The notes beneath the pieces are model-generated. The model searched no databases. It saw nothing but the letters and a program-made list of their open reading frames with translations, and was not told where the DNA came from. The translations under genes were made by a program, and so were the position numbers. Below are positions 35,198 through 43,850 of a DNA stretch of 64,000 bases, piece by piece. This DNA is from Streptomyces sp. YIM 98790. GTDB lineage: Bacteria; Actinomycetota; Actinomycetes; Streptomycetales; Streptomycetaceae. The stretch spans positions 1-64,000 of the forward strand of contig NZ_WTLH01000003.1 in assembly GCF_011421595.1 (NCBI RefSeq), in the 5' to 3' direction. Position 1 is the stretch's first letter; the number at the start of each line of letters is the position of its first letter.

Positions 35198-38100
35198 ATG
35201 GATGAACGGCAAGGCCCGCGGCGCGTCGCGGGAGCGGTGAGAGACGTGGCGGCTCTGGTCACCGGCCGGCCGGGCGGCATGACGGCGGGTGAGCTGACGC
35301 AGGCCGCGCAGGCGAGGTACCCCCGGCTCCCGGCCGCCCGGGTGGGCAGGCTGCTGGCCCAGGCGCTGGAGGCCGGTCTGCTGCGCGAGGACGCGGGCAG
35401 GCTGTATCCCGCCACGGTGGATTCCCGCGCCGACGAGCCGGCCGATGAGCCGGCGGCCGGGTCGGCCCCGGCCGCCGGTCCCGGGGCACGGCCGCCGGGG
35501 CTGCGGGGGGTCGCCGTGGACCTGGAGAGCGTGGTACGCACCACGGCGGTAGAGCCCTACACCGAGCGGCGCATCTTCCAGATCGGGGCGGTGCGGATCG
35601 GCACCGACGACACCTGGGCCCTCGGCTGTCCGTCGTTCGAGCGGTTCGTCGAACTGCCGGACGACTCCTGGGAGATCCGCAGCGACGCGCTGCGCGCCCG
35701 GCACGCCGAGGGCAGGGTGCCGGTGGAGCAAGCGCTGGCGGAACTGCGGGAATTCTGCGAGGGCACGGACCTGCTGGTGGCGCACAACGGGACGACTGCC
35801 GACTTCGCGCTGCTGGACGAGACCTGCGCGCGGGCGGAGGCACCCCCGCTTCCCGGGGAACGGGTGGACTCGCTCTATCTGGCGCACGCGCTGTGGCCGC
35901 TGGCCGGCAGCCATCGGCTCGGTGCGCTGGCCGACACCCACAGCCTGAACCGCTCCGATCTCACCTGGCACGACGCGGCCGATGATGCGCGGCTGCTGGC
36001 CCGATTGCTGGACCACGCCGCAGCGGAGTACGCGGCGTGGGACGAGGAGCAGCGGGATCTGGTCGCCTCGGTCTGTCCCGACTCCCCGGCCTGGCGGCTG
36101 CTCGGCCATCTCGCCGGCCGTCACGCGGGCCTGCCGCCCGGCACCCCGCTGGGCGCCCCCGCACGCGTCGGCCATGGCGAGGTGGCGGTCTTCCTGGCCC
36201 GGCGGATGGCTGGTCATCCGCGTCGCCGGATCACCGGCCGGCCCCGCCGGTCCCCCATCCCGGTCGGCGAGGAGTTGCGGACCAACGGCCGGGTGGACCC
36301 GACCCTGCTGGCCGGGGTGCTGCACGGCGGTACGGCCAGGCCGCGCCCGCCGCAGCAGCAGATGGCCGACGCACTGCACACCTGGATCGGGAGCGGTGTG
36401 CCGGCCATGGTGGAGGCACCCACCGGGACCGGAAAGAGCCTCGCCGTCCTGGCCGCCGCACTGGACTGGCTGGCGGGCGACCCTTCCCGCACCGCGGTGG
36501 TCGCCACCTACACCAAGCAGCTCCAGAACCAGCTGGCCCGGGACCTGACGATGCTGGAGAAGGCGGTCCCGGGCCTGCTGGACAGTGCCGATGTGGTGAA
36601 GGGCAGCGCCAACCGGCTCTCGCTGCGCGCCCTGACACGGGTACTGGCCGATGCCACGGCCGCCACCGCCGTTGCGGCGGCCGGCCGTCCCGGGGCCGGG
36701 GGCGGACGCGGTGGCCGGCTGCGCTTCCTGCATCGGACCGCCTTCCGCGAGCTGGCGGTGTACCTGCTGCTGCGGCTGATCGCCGCGCCCGGCCCTCCCG
36801 AGTCCTGGACGGCCCGGTCGGTGGACCCGGCGGACCTGCCCGCGCCCTTCTCCGCCTGGTGCGGGCGGGTGCTTCCGCTGTGGCTGGATGCCCTGTCACA
36901 GAGCGGCGGGGACTTTCCCGCCTCGGGCGCCACCCAGCTCAGCGCCCATACCGACACCGTGCGGGAGGCGCTGGCCGCCCGCCGGCTGGTGCTGGCCAAC
37001 CATGCGGTGCTGCTGTCCCATCTGGAGGATCTGCGCGCGCTGTCCGGTGACGTCCTGCTGGTGGCCGACGAGGCCCATCTGCTGGAGGACGCGGCCACCT
37101 CGGCACTCACCACGGAGCTGGACTACGGCACGGTCGAAAGCCTCCTCGCCGAGTTCGACGCCTGGCTCCGGGAGGCCAGGGCAGGCGAGGCCCGGGACCG
37201 CGTACGCGCGGCGGTGGAGGAGCTGGCGACCCTGCTCGACCTGGAAATCCTGCCCCGCACCGCCGGAGAGGCGTTCGACGCGCTGGGCGGAACGGACGCA
37301 TCCGCCGTGGGCTCCCGGGCGGTCACGCTGACCAGCCCGTACGGGGGCACGGCCGGGCTGGCACAGGTGCGCAGGCTGCTGTACCAGGTGCGGCGGCTGG
37401 CGGATGTCCTCGGCGGTACCGTCCGGGCGCTGGCGGGCTACGCCCAGGCCCACGCGCGCACGCTGGACTTCTTCGCTCTGGAACGGCTGCACGCGTTGCG
37501 GGCCCTGGCGGACGAGCTGGAGGACGCGGCCCGACGACTGATCACCGATGCCGATGAGGTGCTGGCCCCCGTGGTCGTGGCCGGCCCCGCCACGAGCCCT
37601 GACCGAAGCCGGGTGGACGATGCCGGAGGCGACCGGGAGGAGGAGAGCGAGCCGGCGGCGTCCGCAGGAGTCCTGCTGCCCAACCGGGTGGTGCATGCCG
37701 AAGAACTGGAGGTACCGCAGCCCGGCATGCGCCGCTACCGGTTCCGGCTCGGCTCCAGCCCTGTCGAACTGCCGGCCGACCCGCTCTGGCAGCGGTTTCT
37801 CACCGCGTTCCCCAGGACCTACTACGTATCGGCCACCCTGCGCGTCTCCGGGCAGTGGACCTTTGTCAAGGAGCGGCTCGGTCTGCCGGACCGGCTGACC
37901 ACGCTGGACCTGCCCACCCCGTTCCGCCTGGCCGACCATGCCGAGCTGGTCTGCTTCTCGGACTTCCCGTCCTGGACCGAGCAGACCGAGGGCGCCATGC
38001 GCACCACTGCGCATCAACTCGCCGGGCTCGCGACTCAGCTGACCTCCCGGCGGGCGGACGGCCATGGCTGGGAGGGCGGTGCCCTGGTGCTGACCACGGC

Positions 38101-41100
38101 ACGTGCCACGGCCGGCGGGATCACGGAACGGCTGACGCAGGAGCTGCGGCACCGGGACCACGAAGCCCCGGTGCTGGGCGCCCTCACCCTGGGGAACGCC
38201 CGGGCGTTCCGGGAGTTCGCCGACCCGGAGGACGGCGGTGGCTTCCTGGTCGGCACCAAGGGCCTGTGGCAGGGGGTGGACGTCTCCGACGAGCGGCGGC
38301 TGCGGCTGGTCTGGATCAACAAGCTGCCGTTCGCGCCGTTCGCCGCCCCGGTGGTGGAGGCCCGCCGGGCGGCCGTGCGTGCCCGGGCGGAGGCGGCGGA
38401 GGCCGAGGATCCGGACGCCTACGCCACCGAGCACTACTATCTGCCGCTGGCGGCCCTGCAGCTGCGCCAGGCGGTCGGACGGCTGATCCGCTCGGAGCGG
38501 CACCGTGGCGTGGTGGTGATCAGCGACCGCAAGCTCGCCGGGCACACGGCCCTGCGCCGTGCCTACCGCCGGGCGTTCCTGGGCAGCCTGGACGACGGGC
38601 TGCTTCGTCCGGATCCTGTCACCGGGGAGACCGGTGGCGGCAATGTGGTGTCCATGCACGAGGGCTGGGCACGGATCTGGGACTTCTACGCCCGGCACGG
38701 CCTGCTCACAGCCGGGAAGGCCGCGGAACTGTGCTCTCCCCAAGCCCTTCAGGAACAGACCCTGCTGCCGCAGACCCGGCAGATCAGGGAACTGGAGCTC
38801 ACGCCGCAGGAGATGGACCGGCTTCGGGCCGAGGGAGGCCAGGAGCCGGCAGCGGAGGTGCTGCGCCGCTGTGCCCTGGTGGGCGGCCTGCTGCGGTTCG
38901 CGGACGATCCGTCCGCCTTCCGGCTCAAGGACGCCCAGCGGGCGGTGATCTCGGCCGTGGCGGAGGGCCGCAATGTCCTCGGCCTGCTGCCCACGGGCTT
39001 CGGCAAGAGCTTCACCTTCCAGTTGCCGGCGCTGGTGCTGCCCGGCGTGACGCTGGTGGTCAGCCCGCTGGTCGCCCTCATGCAGGACCAGGCGCTGGAG
39101 CTGAACCGGTCGATCGGCGGTGCCGTCCGTGCCCTGATCGCGCCCCTGCGCGAGTCCAGCAGCCGCGCCGGGAAGACGGAGGTCGCCGAGCAGTTGACGG
39201 GGGTGCGGGACCACGGCATCAAACTGCTGTATGTGAGCCCGGAGCGGCTGTGCCAGCGGCGTTTCCGGGAGCTGGTGCGGGAGGCCGTCAAAACTGGGCG
39301 GATCAGCCGGATCGCCCTGGACGAGGCACATACCGTTGTACAGTGGGACGATTTCCGGCCAAGTATGCGACGGGTCGAGCGTCTCCTCGCCGAACTGCGG
39401 CACGAGGCCGGGCTTCCGGTCACCGCCCTGACGGCCACCGCCAATCGCACCGTGCACGCCGGGCTGCGGCAGGGAGTCTTCGGGCTGCCTCCCGATCCGC
39501 CTGCCGGGAACAGCCCCGCCGCGCACCGGGAGGCGACGCGACCGGGAGTGGCGGGCTCACTGGTCACCGTGCGGGAGAACCCCATCCGGCCGGAGCTCGC
39601 CGTCTTCCGCCGCAGCATGAAACGCAGCGGACCGGCCACTGTCGCCGGCCTGGTGGAGGAGGTGGCCGACGCCGTCACCGGGCACGCGGTGTTCTACTGC
39701 CTCACCGTCAAAGAGGCGGTGACACTGCACGCCCGCCTGCGCGAGTACCTGGGCGAGACACGGGTGCGGGTCCGCCGCTTCCACGGACGGCTCACCGCGG
39801 CGGAGAAGGGGGCGGTGCTGACCGAGTTCCGCGAGGCCCCACGGGAGGGCGAGGAGGGCTTCGCGCCCCTGCTCGTGGTGGCCACCTCCGCCTTCGGGCT
39901 GGGCATCGACCGGGAGGACATCCGCACGGTCTTCTGTGTCTCGGCGCCGACCGATCTGGCCGCGCTCTACCAGCAACTGGGACGGGCGGGGCGGGACGTC
40001 GCCGGCACCGGAGCCGCCGTGGGGCCCCGGGCACCCGCCAACACGGCGCTGTCCCTGCTGACCACCCGCGGGCTGCGCACTGTCTCCTTCCTGACGGGCC
40101 AGGATCTGCCGCCCTCGCTGCTGATGCGCATGGGACGTGCGGTGCTGCGGTGCGGAACGGTGCTGGACGCCGTCGGCCTGGCGGACGGTCTCATCGGCCA
40201 AGACCTGGCCGAGGGCAGGATCGGCGAAGCGCAGGCCAGGTCGTCCCGGACCGCGGAGTCCTACGCCACCGGCGTGATGCGGGTCCTGGCGGCCCTGGCC
40301 GACACCGAGGCCCTCTCCGACCTGGGGGATTTCCCGCCGGAGTGCGCCGTCCGGCCGGGTGAGCTGCCGGCCCGAGAACCGGATGCGGAGGAGGGGAGCG
40401 GGCGGGAGGAGGAGGACGCCGTGGTGCACCAGGTCGTCGCCTCGGTGCTGGACCTGCCGGCGCGCCGCCCGGCGGGCGGAGGCGACCTGCACCGCGGCAG
40501 GCTTGACGTGGCCGCACTGGACCGCCGGCTTGCCGCCCGGGTCGCGGGCTACCGGGACCTCGCCGACAGCCCGGCGGGCACCTGGCAGCTCCTGGCCGAC
40601 TTGCACGACCGCGGACTGCTCGATGTCTCGGCCGCCCCCAGCCGGCACTGGGTGACCGGCATCGAGATCCACCGCCGTGACCTGCCGCCGGGCTTCCTCG
40701 CCCGCCTGTCCGGCAGGAGAGCACGCGCGGCCGAGGAGATCGCCCTGCTCGAGGACTTCCACACCGACACCTCCACCTGCGCCCACCGCAAGTTCGCCGA
40801 CTACTTCGGTGTGGCGGAGCTGCCCGAAGGCTGCTGCACCACGGCTGCCAACCGCTGCTCCGCGTGCTGGGATTCCGGGCAGTGGCCGCCCGGGGAGAGC
40901 GAGCCCGCCACCGGATGCGCGCTGCGGACCGCACGGCCCCGCCCGGCCTCCGGCGGCCTCGACACCGCCCACGGACAGCAGCGGCTCGACGACCAGGTCC
41001 TCCGGCTGGTGTGGGCCATGCGGCGAGGGGTCCACGCCAACGACGTGTGCCGGACGCTGCGCGGCGAGGACAGCTACTACCTGCCGGACCGAGGCGGCCG

Positions 41101-41323
41101 GGGCAGACGGATCCCGGTGCCCAGGCCGTTGGTCACCAGCCGGTTCTTCGGCGCCCGGGCGGATGTCTCGGCCGGGGATGTGCAGGCAAGCCTGGAACGG
41201 CTGGCCGCAAGAGGACAGGTGGCGCTGGAGGGGGCACGCTGGTCCGTCCGCCGCGGCAACGGCAGCAGACCGACGGCGGGTTCCGTCGTCCCCGCTCCCG
41301 CCCGGAGAGGAGCCCAGGCATGA
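35198..41323 (+). CDS. DEDDh exonuclease-DinG helicase-RecQ helicase triple fusion
   Basis: 2041 residues in one uninterrupted frame. A wHTH-like start (about 5-65) leads to a DnaQ-type 3'-5' exonuclease with D108-L-E110, AHNGTTADF (about 192) and H258xxxxD263. Next is a DinG-like helicase: T409GTGKS414, DEAH 624-627, TKGLWQGVDVSD (about 1022) and QLRQAVGRLIRSERHRG (about 1088). KGSANRLSLRAL replaces the usual Cys-containing motif, so this motor lacks the Fe-S cluster. The RecQ helicase follows: LPTGFGKSFTFQLPAL (K1270), DEAH 1375-1378, LTATAN (about 1410), FGLGIDREDIRTV and YQQLGRAGRD (about 1590). RecQ zinc cysteines are C1861, C1879/C1880, C1887 and C1890, with a wHTH at the end. It should combine 5'-3' and 3'-5' unwinding with exonuclease digestion. 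It starts 12 bases after the PIWI gene. Confidence 0.85.
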   Translation: MDERQGPRRVAGAVRDVAALVTGRPGGMTAGELTQAAQARYPRLPAARVGRLLAQALEAGLLREDAGRLYPATVDSRADEPADEPAAGSAPAAGPGARPPGLRGVAVDLESVVRTTAVEPYTERRIFQIGAVRIGTDDTWALGCPSFERFVELPDDSWEIRSDALRARHAEGRVPVEQALAELREFCEGTDLLVAHNGTTADFALLDETCARAEAPPLPGERVDSLYLAHALWPLAGSHRLGALADTHSLNRSDLTWHDAADDARLLARLLDHAAAEYAAWDEEQRDLVASVCPDSPAWRLLGHLAGRHAGLPPGTPLGAPARVGHGEVAVFLARRMAGHPRRRITGRPRRSPIPVGEELRTNGRVDPTLLAGVLHGGTARPRPPQQQMADALHTWIGSGVPAMVEAPTGTGKSLAVLAAALDWLAGDPSRTAVVATYTKQLQNQLARDLTMLEKAVPGLLDSADVVKGSANRLSLRALTRVLADATAATAVAAAGRPGAGGGRGGRLRFLHRTAFRELAVYLLLRLIAAPGPPESWTARSVDPADLPAPFSAWCGRVLPLWLDALSQSGGDFPASGATQLSAHTDTVREALAARRLVLANHAVLLSHLEDLRALSGDVLLVADEAHLLEDAATSALTTELDYGTVESLLAEFDAWLREARAGEARDRVRAAVEELATLLDLEILPRTAGEAFDALGGTDASAVGSRAVTLTSPYGGTAGLAQVRRLLYQVRRLADVLGGTVRALAGYAQAHARTLDFFALERLHALRALADELEDAARRLITDADEVLAPVVVAGPATSPDRSRVDDAGGDREEESEPAASAGVLLPNRVVHAEELEVPQPGMRRYRFRLGSSPVELPADPLWQRFLTAFPRTYYVSATLRVSGQWTFVKERLGLPDRLTTLDLPTPFRLADHAELVCFSDFPSWTEQTEGAMRTTAHQLAGLATQLTSRRADGHGWEGGALVLTTARATAGGITERLTQELRHRDHEAPVLGALTLGNARAFREFADPEDGGGFLVGTKGLWQGVDVSDERRLRLVWINKLPFAPFAAPVVEARRAAVRARAEAAEAEDPDAYATEHYYLPLAALQLRQAVGRLIRSERHRGVVVISDRKLAGHTALRRAYRRAFLGSLDDGLLRPDPVTGETGGGNVVSMHEGWARIWDFYARHGLLTAGKAAELCSPQALQEQTLLPQTRQIRELELTPQEMDRLRAEGGQEPAAEVLRRCALVGGLLRFADDPSAFRLKDAQRAVISAVAEGRNVLGLLPTGFGKSFTFQLPALVLPGVTLVVSPLVALMQDQALELNRSIGGAVRALIAPLRESSSRAGKTEVAEQLTGVRDHGIKLLYVSPERLCQRRFRELVREAVKTGRISRIALDEAHTVVQWDDFRPSMRRVERLLAELRHEAGLPVTALTATANRTVHAGLRQGVFGLPPDPPAGNSPAAHREATRPGVAGSLVTVRENPIRPELAVFRRSMKRSGPATVAGLVEEVADAVTGHAVFYCLTVKEAVTLHARLREYLGETRVRVRRFHGRLTAAEKGAVLTEFREAPREGEEGFAPLLVVATSAFGLGIDREDIRTVFCVSAPTDLAALYQQLGRAGRDVAGTGAAVGPRAPANTALSLLTTRGLRTVSFLTGQDLPPSLLMRMGRAVLRCGTVLDAVGLADGLIGQDLAEGRIGEAQARSSRTAESYATGVMRVLAALADTEALSDLGDFPPECAVRPGELPAREPDAEEGSGREEEDAVVHQVVASVLDLPARRPAGGGDLHRGRLDVAALDRRLAARVAGYRDLADSPAGTWQLLADLHDRGLLDVSAAPSRHWVTGIEIHRRDLPPGFLARLSGRRARAAEEIALLEDFHTDTSTCAHRKFADYFGVAELPEGCCTTAANRCSACWDSGQWPPGESEPATGCALRTARPRPASGGLDTAHGQQRLDDQVLRLVWAMRRGVHANDVCRTLRGEDSYYLPDRGGRGRRIPVPRPLVTSRFFGARADVSAGDVQASLERLAARGQVALEGARWSVRRGNGSRPTAGSVVPAPARRGAQA

Positions 41324-43776
41324 ACGAGCACCGGTCCGGGGAGACCTCGCCCGTGCCGCCGGACGGGGTGTGGCGGCCCTACGACGATCCGCCGCTGCTG
41401 ACCCCCGAACTGGCGCAAGGACTGGCGGACGACAGGCGCGTCGCCGCGCTGCGCCGCTACCTGCTGTCCCTGGTGACCGCCCGGGCGGCCCCGGTGCACG
41501 TCGCGGTGGCGTTCAACGGAGCCTTCTTCGGCTTCGACACGCTGGCCGGAGGCTATCCGGGCGGGCCGCTGGAGTTCGACCGCTTCCCCGAGGTGGCACA
41601 CGGTTCCGTGACCGGAGCCCTCCCGGTCGGCGCCATGGTGCGGGTGGGAACCGGCGCCGCCCTCGTTCCTGGGGAAGTGATGTACAAGGAGGGGGCTCAT
41701 CCCGACTGCGGCCCGGAGGGCGATGTTCCCGCCTGGCTGTCCGGCGCACCCGCCGATGCGGTGGGTCCGGGCCGCCGGGACCGGACGGAGGCGGCCGGGC
41801 CCGTCGAGTCCCGCGAGCGTCTGGTGGTCGACACCGACGCCTTTGGTGCCGGGCTGGTCCGACCTGCACAGGTGAACCGCCTCCGCCGCAAGAACCGGCT
41901 GGACGAATTCGGGCACCTGACCGTCACGGCCCGCCATCCGCGGGAGCGGGCCGACGGCTCGGAGCTGGAGCACTACATGCATCACATGCTGACCACGGGC
42001 CGGGAGCTCCTGCTCAGCGAGCTGGCCCCGATGCCGCTGACCGCGTTCCTGCCGCCCGGCAGCCACGACGGCGAGGCGCTGGAGATGGCCCTCCGGGGCC
42101 TGCTCACCACCGTGAGCCAGGTGCTGCGCTCCCTCGAGAGCGAAACCCGCATGTGGGGCTACTACGCCTTCACCAGGAAGTCCTTCACCGCACGCATGCA
42201 GGACGGCGGGCCGATGGGCGGCCAGGTGCTCGAATCCGTGGTGATCTCGGCGGCCAAGGCCGCCGTGCCCCGGGACCGGAACAGCACCGCCCCTGCCGTC
42301 TACACCGCGCTCGGCACCGCACTCCGCTCCCGGCAGGACGGAGCGCCGCTTCTCCAGGGTGTGGCGTATCCGCTGGCGGTCTGCCATGCCCATGCCCTTG
42401 CGGCGGATCTGGTGACTCGGGAGACCGATGAGACGACCGGGCTGCTGCACAGTCCGGAAGGTGTGCGGCTACGCCTGGACGACCGCTGGCAGGGTGGTGG
42501 TGTCTGGCGTGCCGAGTACCGGCCCCCGGACAGCCGGGAGCCGGTGCACGACGACGCCGGGCTTCCGGTGGATGTGCCCCTGGGCCAGGGATGGTGGGAC
42601 AGTCTGCCACGCACGGCCGAACGTCCGAAGGAGACCCCCGCGGTCGTCCCGCACCCGGAATCGGGACCGGAGCTTCCACCGACCGGCCAGGACGAGCCGG
42701 CCAACGGCGCGCTGCCGTCACCGTCCGGTGCCATGACGGACGCCACTCCCCGACGCCAACTGCCGGGACCGGACCAGCAGCGTGCTTACGAGTGGCCGGA
42801 GGACGAAGACCTGGACGACTGCCGTCTGGTGTCCGTGGCCGACAGTCAGATCTCCTGGAGCCAGTCACTGCGTCTGAGCCACACGGTGGAGGGCTTCCTG
42901 CCCATCCCCGCCAGAATCCTGGAGAAGGCGCCGGGCCTCCCTGGGGAAACATCGCTGCGTCTGGTCCTGCGGCACGAGGGCCACCGGCTCGACCCCGATG
43001 ACGCCGACCATGACACCACGCTGGAGAGCCACCGGGGGCAGTACCGGCTGACCGGGTTCGAGTGGCCGCTGATGTTCTACCCGGGTCTGTGCCTGCGAAT
43101 GACCCACCGTCATGGCAGCCGTGTCATCAACGCAGAGACCATGCTGCTGTCGGCCCCGGAGATGGTGGACGGAGAACTGATCGAGCACTGCTACGACCGC
43201 CGCGTGCTCACCCGGGACGGAGCCTGCCACAGCCGTCGCTCGTCGCTGCATACGGCTGACCTGTCTCCCGAAAGACTCTTGCTGGGGACCGTGCGGCGGC
43301 TGGGCCTCCTGGACAACTACGGCCGGGCCATGCTCCCCGGCGACCGGCTGCTGAACGCCGTCCGCCAGGTCTTCCCCGGGACACGAGGGGAGCAGGGAGC
43401 ACTGAACTCAGCCCTCGACCGGATGCTGGCGGACGGAATCCTCGTCACGGAGCACGGCAGCGAGGACGGCTGTGGCCGCCTCCACTATCCGCCGCGGCCA
43501 CGGGAGAAGCTGGTGCCGCTGGTGTGCTACGTACCGGAACGGAGACCCGTGTCCTCGTCCGTCACAGCCGGACGCCACGGAGGCGCCGGAGACCGGTCAA
43601 CCGGCAGGAGAAGCGGCCACCAGGTCACCGGACACCTCAGGAAGCTTCCGCCGGGTCAGCGAGCCAGTGACGGACAGCGTGCCGCATACCGCAGGGACCG
43701 TGAGCTTCTGGGCATGACCGACGCCGAATTGCCTCCCCGCCACACCTACGTTCCGCCCCACCAGCGCAGTGGCTGA
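41320..43776 (+). CDS. Unrecognised 818-residue component of the PIWI operon
   Basis: I do not recognise the family. ATG 41320 overlaps the stop of the triple-fusion gene (ATGA), so the two are translated together. Two folded regions flank a Pro/Ser/Thr-rich linker (about 425-475). The first (about 1-420) contains VHVAVAFNGAFFGFDTLAGG, YMHHMLTTGRELLLSEL and MWGYYAFTRKSFTARMQ, with no P-loop or nuclease motif. The second (about 480-730) ends in a helical stretch that may be a winged helix (LLGTVRRLGLLDNYGRAM through LNSALDRMLADGIL). The last 80 residues are basic and disordered-looking (TYVPPHQRSG end). It may be an adaptor or nucleic-acid binder of the complex. Confidence 0.6.
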   Translation: MNEHRSGETSPVPPDGVWRPYDDPPLLTPELAQGLADDRRVAALRRYLLSLVTARAAPVHVAVAFNGAFFGFDTLAGGYPGGPLEFDRFPEVAHGSVTGALPVGAMVRVGTGAALVPGEVMYKEGAHPDCGPEGDVPAWLSGAPADAVGPGRRDRTEAAGPVESRERLVVDTDAFGAGLVRPAQVNRLRRKNRLDEFGHLTVTARHPRERADGSELEHYMHHMLTTGRELLLSELAPMPLTAFLPPGSHDGEALEMALRGLLTTVSQVLRSLESETRMWGYYAFTRKSFTARMQDGGPMGGQVLESVVISAAKAAVPRDRNSTAPAVYTALGTALRSRQDGAPLLQGVAYPLAVCHAHALAADLVTRETDETTGLLHSPEGVRLRLDDRWQGGGVWRAEYRPPDSREPVHDDAGLPVDVPLGQGWWDSLPRTAERPKETPAVVPHPESGPELPPTGQDEPANGALPSPSGAMTDATPRRQLPGPDQQRAYEWPEDEDLDDCRLVSVADSQISWSQSLRLSHTVEGFLPIPARILEKAPGLPGETSLRLVLRHEGHRLDPDDADHDTTLESHRGQYRLTGFEWPLMFYPGLCLRMTHRHGSRVINAETMLLSAPEMVDGELIEHCYDRRVLTRDGACHSRRSSLHTADLSPERLLLGTVRRLGLLDNYGRAMLPGDRLLNAVRQVFPGTRGEQGALNSALDRMLADGILVTEHGSEDGCGRLHYPPRPREKLVPLVCYVPERRPVSSSVTAGRHGGAGDRSTGRRSGHQVTGHLRKLPPGQRASDGQRAAYRRDRELLGMTDAELPPRHTYVPPHQRSG

Positions 43777-43850
43777 CCCACAGCCAGTCGTCACCTCGTT
43801 TTCCTCGCACCACCGTCCGACCCGCACCACCGCACACGCACGGAGCTCAT

